From contig JAAXGN010000001.1 in NCBI GenBank assembly GCA_012267415.1, forward strand, positions 186,001-250,000: a stretch of DNA of 64,000 nt, in the 5' to 3' direction. The translations under genes and the position numbers were made by a program. This DNA comes from Candidatus Poribacteria bacterium (lineage in GTDB: Bacteria; Poribacteria; WGA-4E; WGA-3G). Positions 63,414 to 64,000 of this stretch are shown here, piece by piece; the stretch's first letter is position 1; each line of letters begins with the position of its first letter. The notes under the pieces were generated by a model. The model was given only the letters and a program-made list of their open reading frames with translations. It made no database searches and had not been told where the DNA came from.

Positions 63414-64000
63414 ATGGAAGCAACGTTTGCCCGACCACTGCTTGAAATATCCAACTTAAGAACAGTATTTCCTACGGAAAACGGTGTGGTTAATGCTGTG
63501 AACGATGTCAGTTTTTCCATTGAACGCGGTAAAACTGTTGGCATCGTTGGAGAAAGTGGTTGCGGCAAGAGTATTACTGGTCTCTCACTGTTACAACTGG
63601 TGCCTCATCCTGGAAGGATTGTGGATGGTGAGATTCTGTTCTATCGAGATGAAACTGACGCACCGTTAGATATAGCAACCGTTTCCCAATGGAGTAAGCT
63701 GATGCGGGACATCAGAGGAAACGAAATTGCGATCATCTTTCAGGAACCAATGACCTCCCTAAATCCTGTTTATACTGTAGGGGATCAAATTGCTGAGGCA
63801 ATTGTATTGCATCAAGAACAGAATCGTTCACTTTTGCAACAGTTCGGTTTACAAACAACACCGAAATGGGCGCGCGAGCTTGCTATTGAGATGCTTGTGC
63901 GTGTCGGTATCCCAGCACCTGAGCAACGATTTAATGAATACCCGCACCAACTGTCTGGGGGTATGCGACAACGCGTGATGATTGCAATCGCACTCTGTTG
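63414..64000 (+). CDS. Oligopeptide/dipeptide ABC transporter ATP-binding protein (3' truncated)
   Basis: The frame runs from ATG 63414 (after GAAGGA) to the end of the window, ~195 codons. Walker A is GESGCGKS (46-53), the Q-loop IFQEPMTSLNP, and the LSGGMRQR signature stands near the end. Walker B is just beyond the window. The long insert after the Walker A region and the family wording fit DppD/OppD-type peptide importers. Neighbouring permease genes are expected downstream. Confidence 0.9.
   Translation, partial: MEATFARPLLEISNLRTVFPTENGVVNAVNDVSFSIERGKTVGIVGESGCGKSITGLSLLQLVPHPGRIVDGEILFYRDETDAPLDIATVSQWSKLMRDIRGNEIAIIFQEPMTSLNPVYTVGDQIAEAIVLHQEQNRSLLQQFGLQTTPKWARELAIEMLVRVGIPAPEQRFNEYPHQLSGGMRQRVMIAIALC

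Noticed and set aside
63790..63978. 62-codon plus-strand ORF near the window end
   Set aside because: Alternative frame within the ABC transporter ATPase, whose Walker A and signature motifs are clear.
1..64000. tRNA and rRNA genes
   Set aside because: No cloverleaf with acceptor-stem and T-loop consensus and no rRNA-like block was recognised by eye. The family C elements only look like a cloverleaf and lack tRNA consensus.

Overview
The window is a 64 kb piece of a bacterial chromosome from an uncultured Gram-negative lineage. No rRNA, tRNA, phage or complete insertion sequence is visible. The gene content points to Candidatus Poribacteria or a close relative: LamG-domain secreted proteins, an ASPIC/UnbV protein, long TPR proteins, a PorX-like regulator, a WD40 protein with a T9SS/FlgD-like tail, and many short palindromic intergenic repeats. 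This placement rests on family resemblance only, because no phylogenetic marker could be run.

Layout. Positions 1-5050: 3' part of a PorX-like response regulator, RNase G/E, remnants of an Rpn-type nuclease tail and of a PIN toxin-antitoxin pair, then rplU-rpmA with a promoter and a terminator. 5.3-10.9 kb: a DUF4398-like lipoprotein and an OmpA-family lipoprotein, guaA, and a class V aminotransferase. 11-20 kb (minus strand): a 1572-aa TPR protein, an ECF sigma/anti-sigma pair, an Ig-like lipoprotein and dprA. 20.2-23.3 kb: a UPF0182 membrane protein. 23.4-32.6 kb (minus strand): a compact run of HtrA protease, TPR protein, cyclase-ATPase-TPR regulator, sugar isomerase-like protein and a large secreted protein. 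32.8-48.8 kb: LamG protein, M28 peptidase, CRP-like regulator, DNA methyltransferase, GT2, MoxR, a fused pseudo-protease/transglutaminase, moaC, WD40 protein, FGGY kinase, Rpn nuclease and trxB. 49-54.8 kb: two overlapping methyltransferases, a cupin and four tandem LamG paralogues. 55-58.6 kb (minus strand): a TatA-CMD-TPR-ASPIC/UnbV cluster whose last gene is frameshifted. 59.4-64 kb: an AstE/AspA-like protein, an M24 peptidase, a second ECF sigma/anti-sigma pair, and the start of an oligopeptide ABC transporter ATPase.

Three families of short dispersed elements sit between genes. Family A has 3 copies with 11-bp terminal inverted repeats; one copy splits a terminator and itself carries a nested hairpin. 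Family B has 5 copies built on a GGGCGAGG...CCTCGCCC palindrome. Family C has 2 near-identical 146-bp copies with a cloverleaf-like nest of palindromes, each inserted just upstream of the Shine-Dalgarno of a minus-strand gene. Another palindrome has apparently been absorbed in frame into a CRP-family regulator.

Much of the window concerns the cell envelope: secreted LamG proteins, OmpA-type lipoproteins, Tat translocation, HtrA quality control and two sigma/anti-sigma pairs. No single obvious new system emerges. The most unusual items are the shared TTWG tail of the LamG proteins, the pseudo-caspase/DUF3857/transglutaminase fusion, the duplicated-helix TatA, and the palindromic elements that shape gene boundaries.
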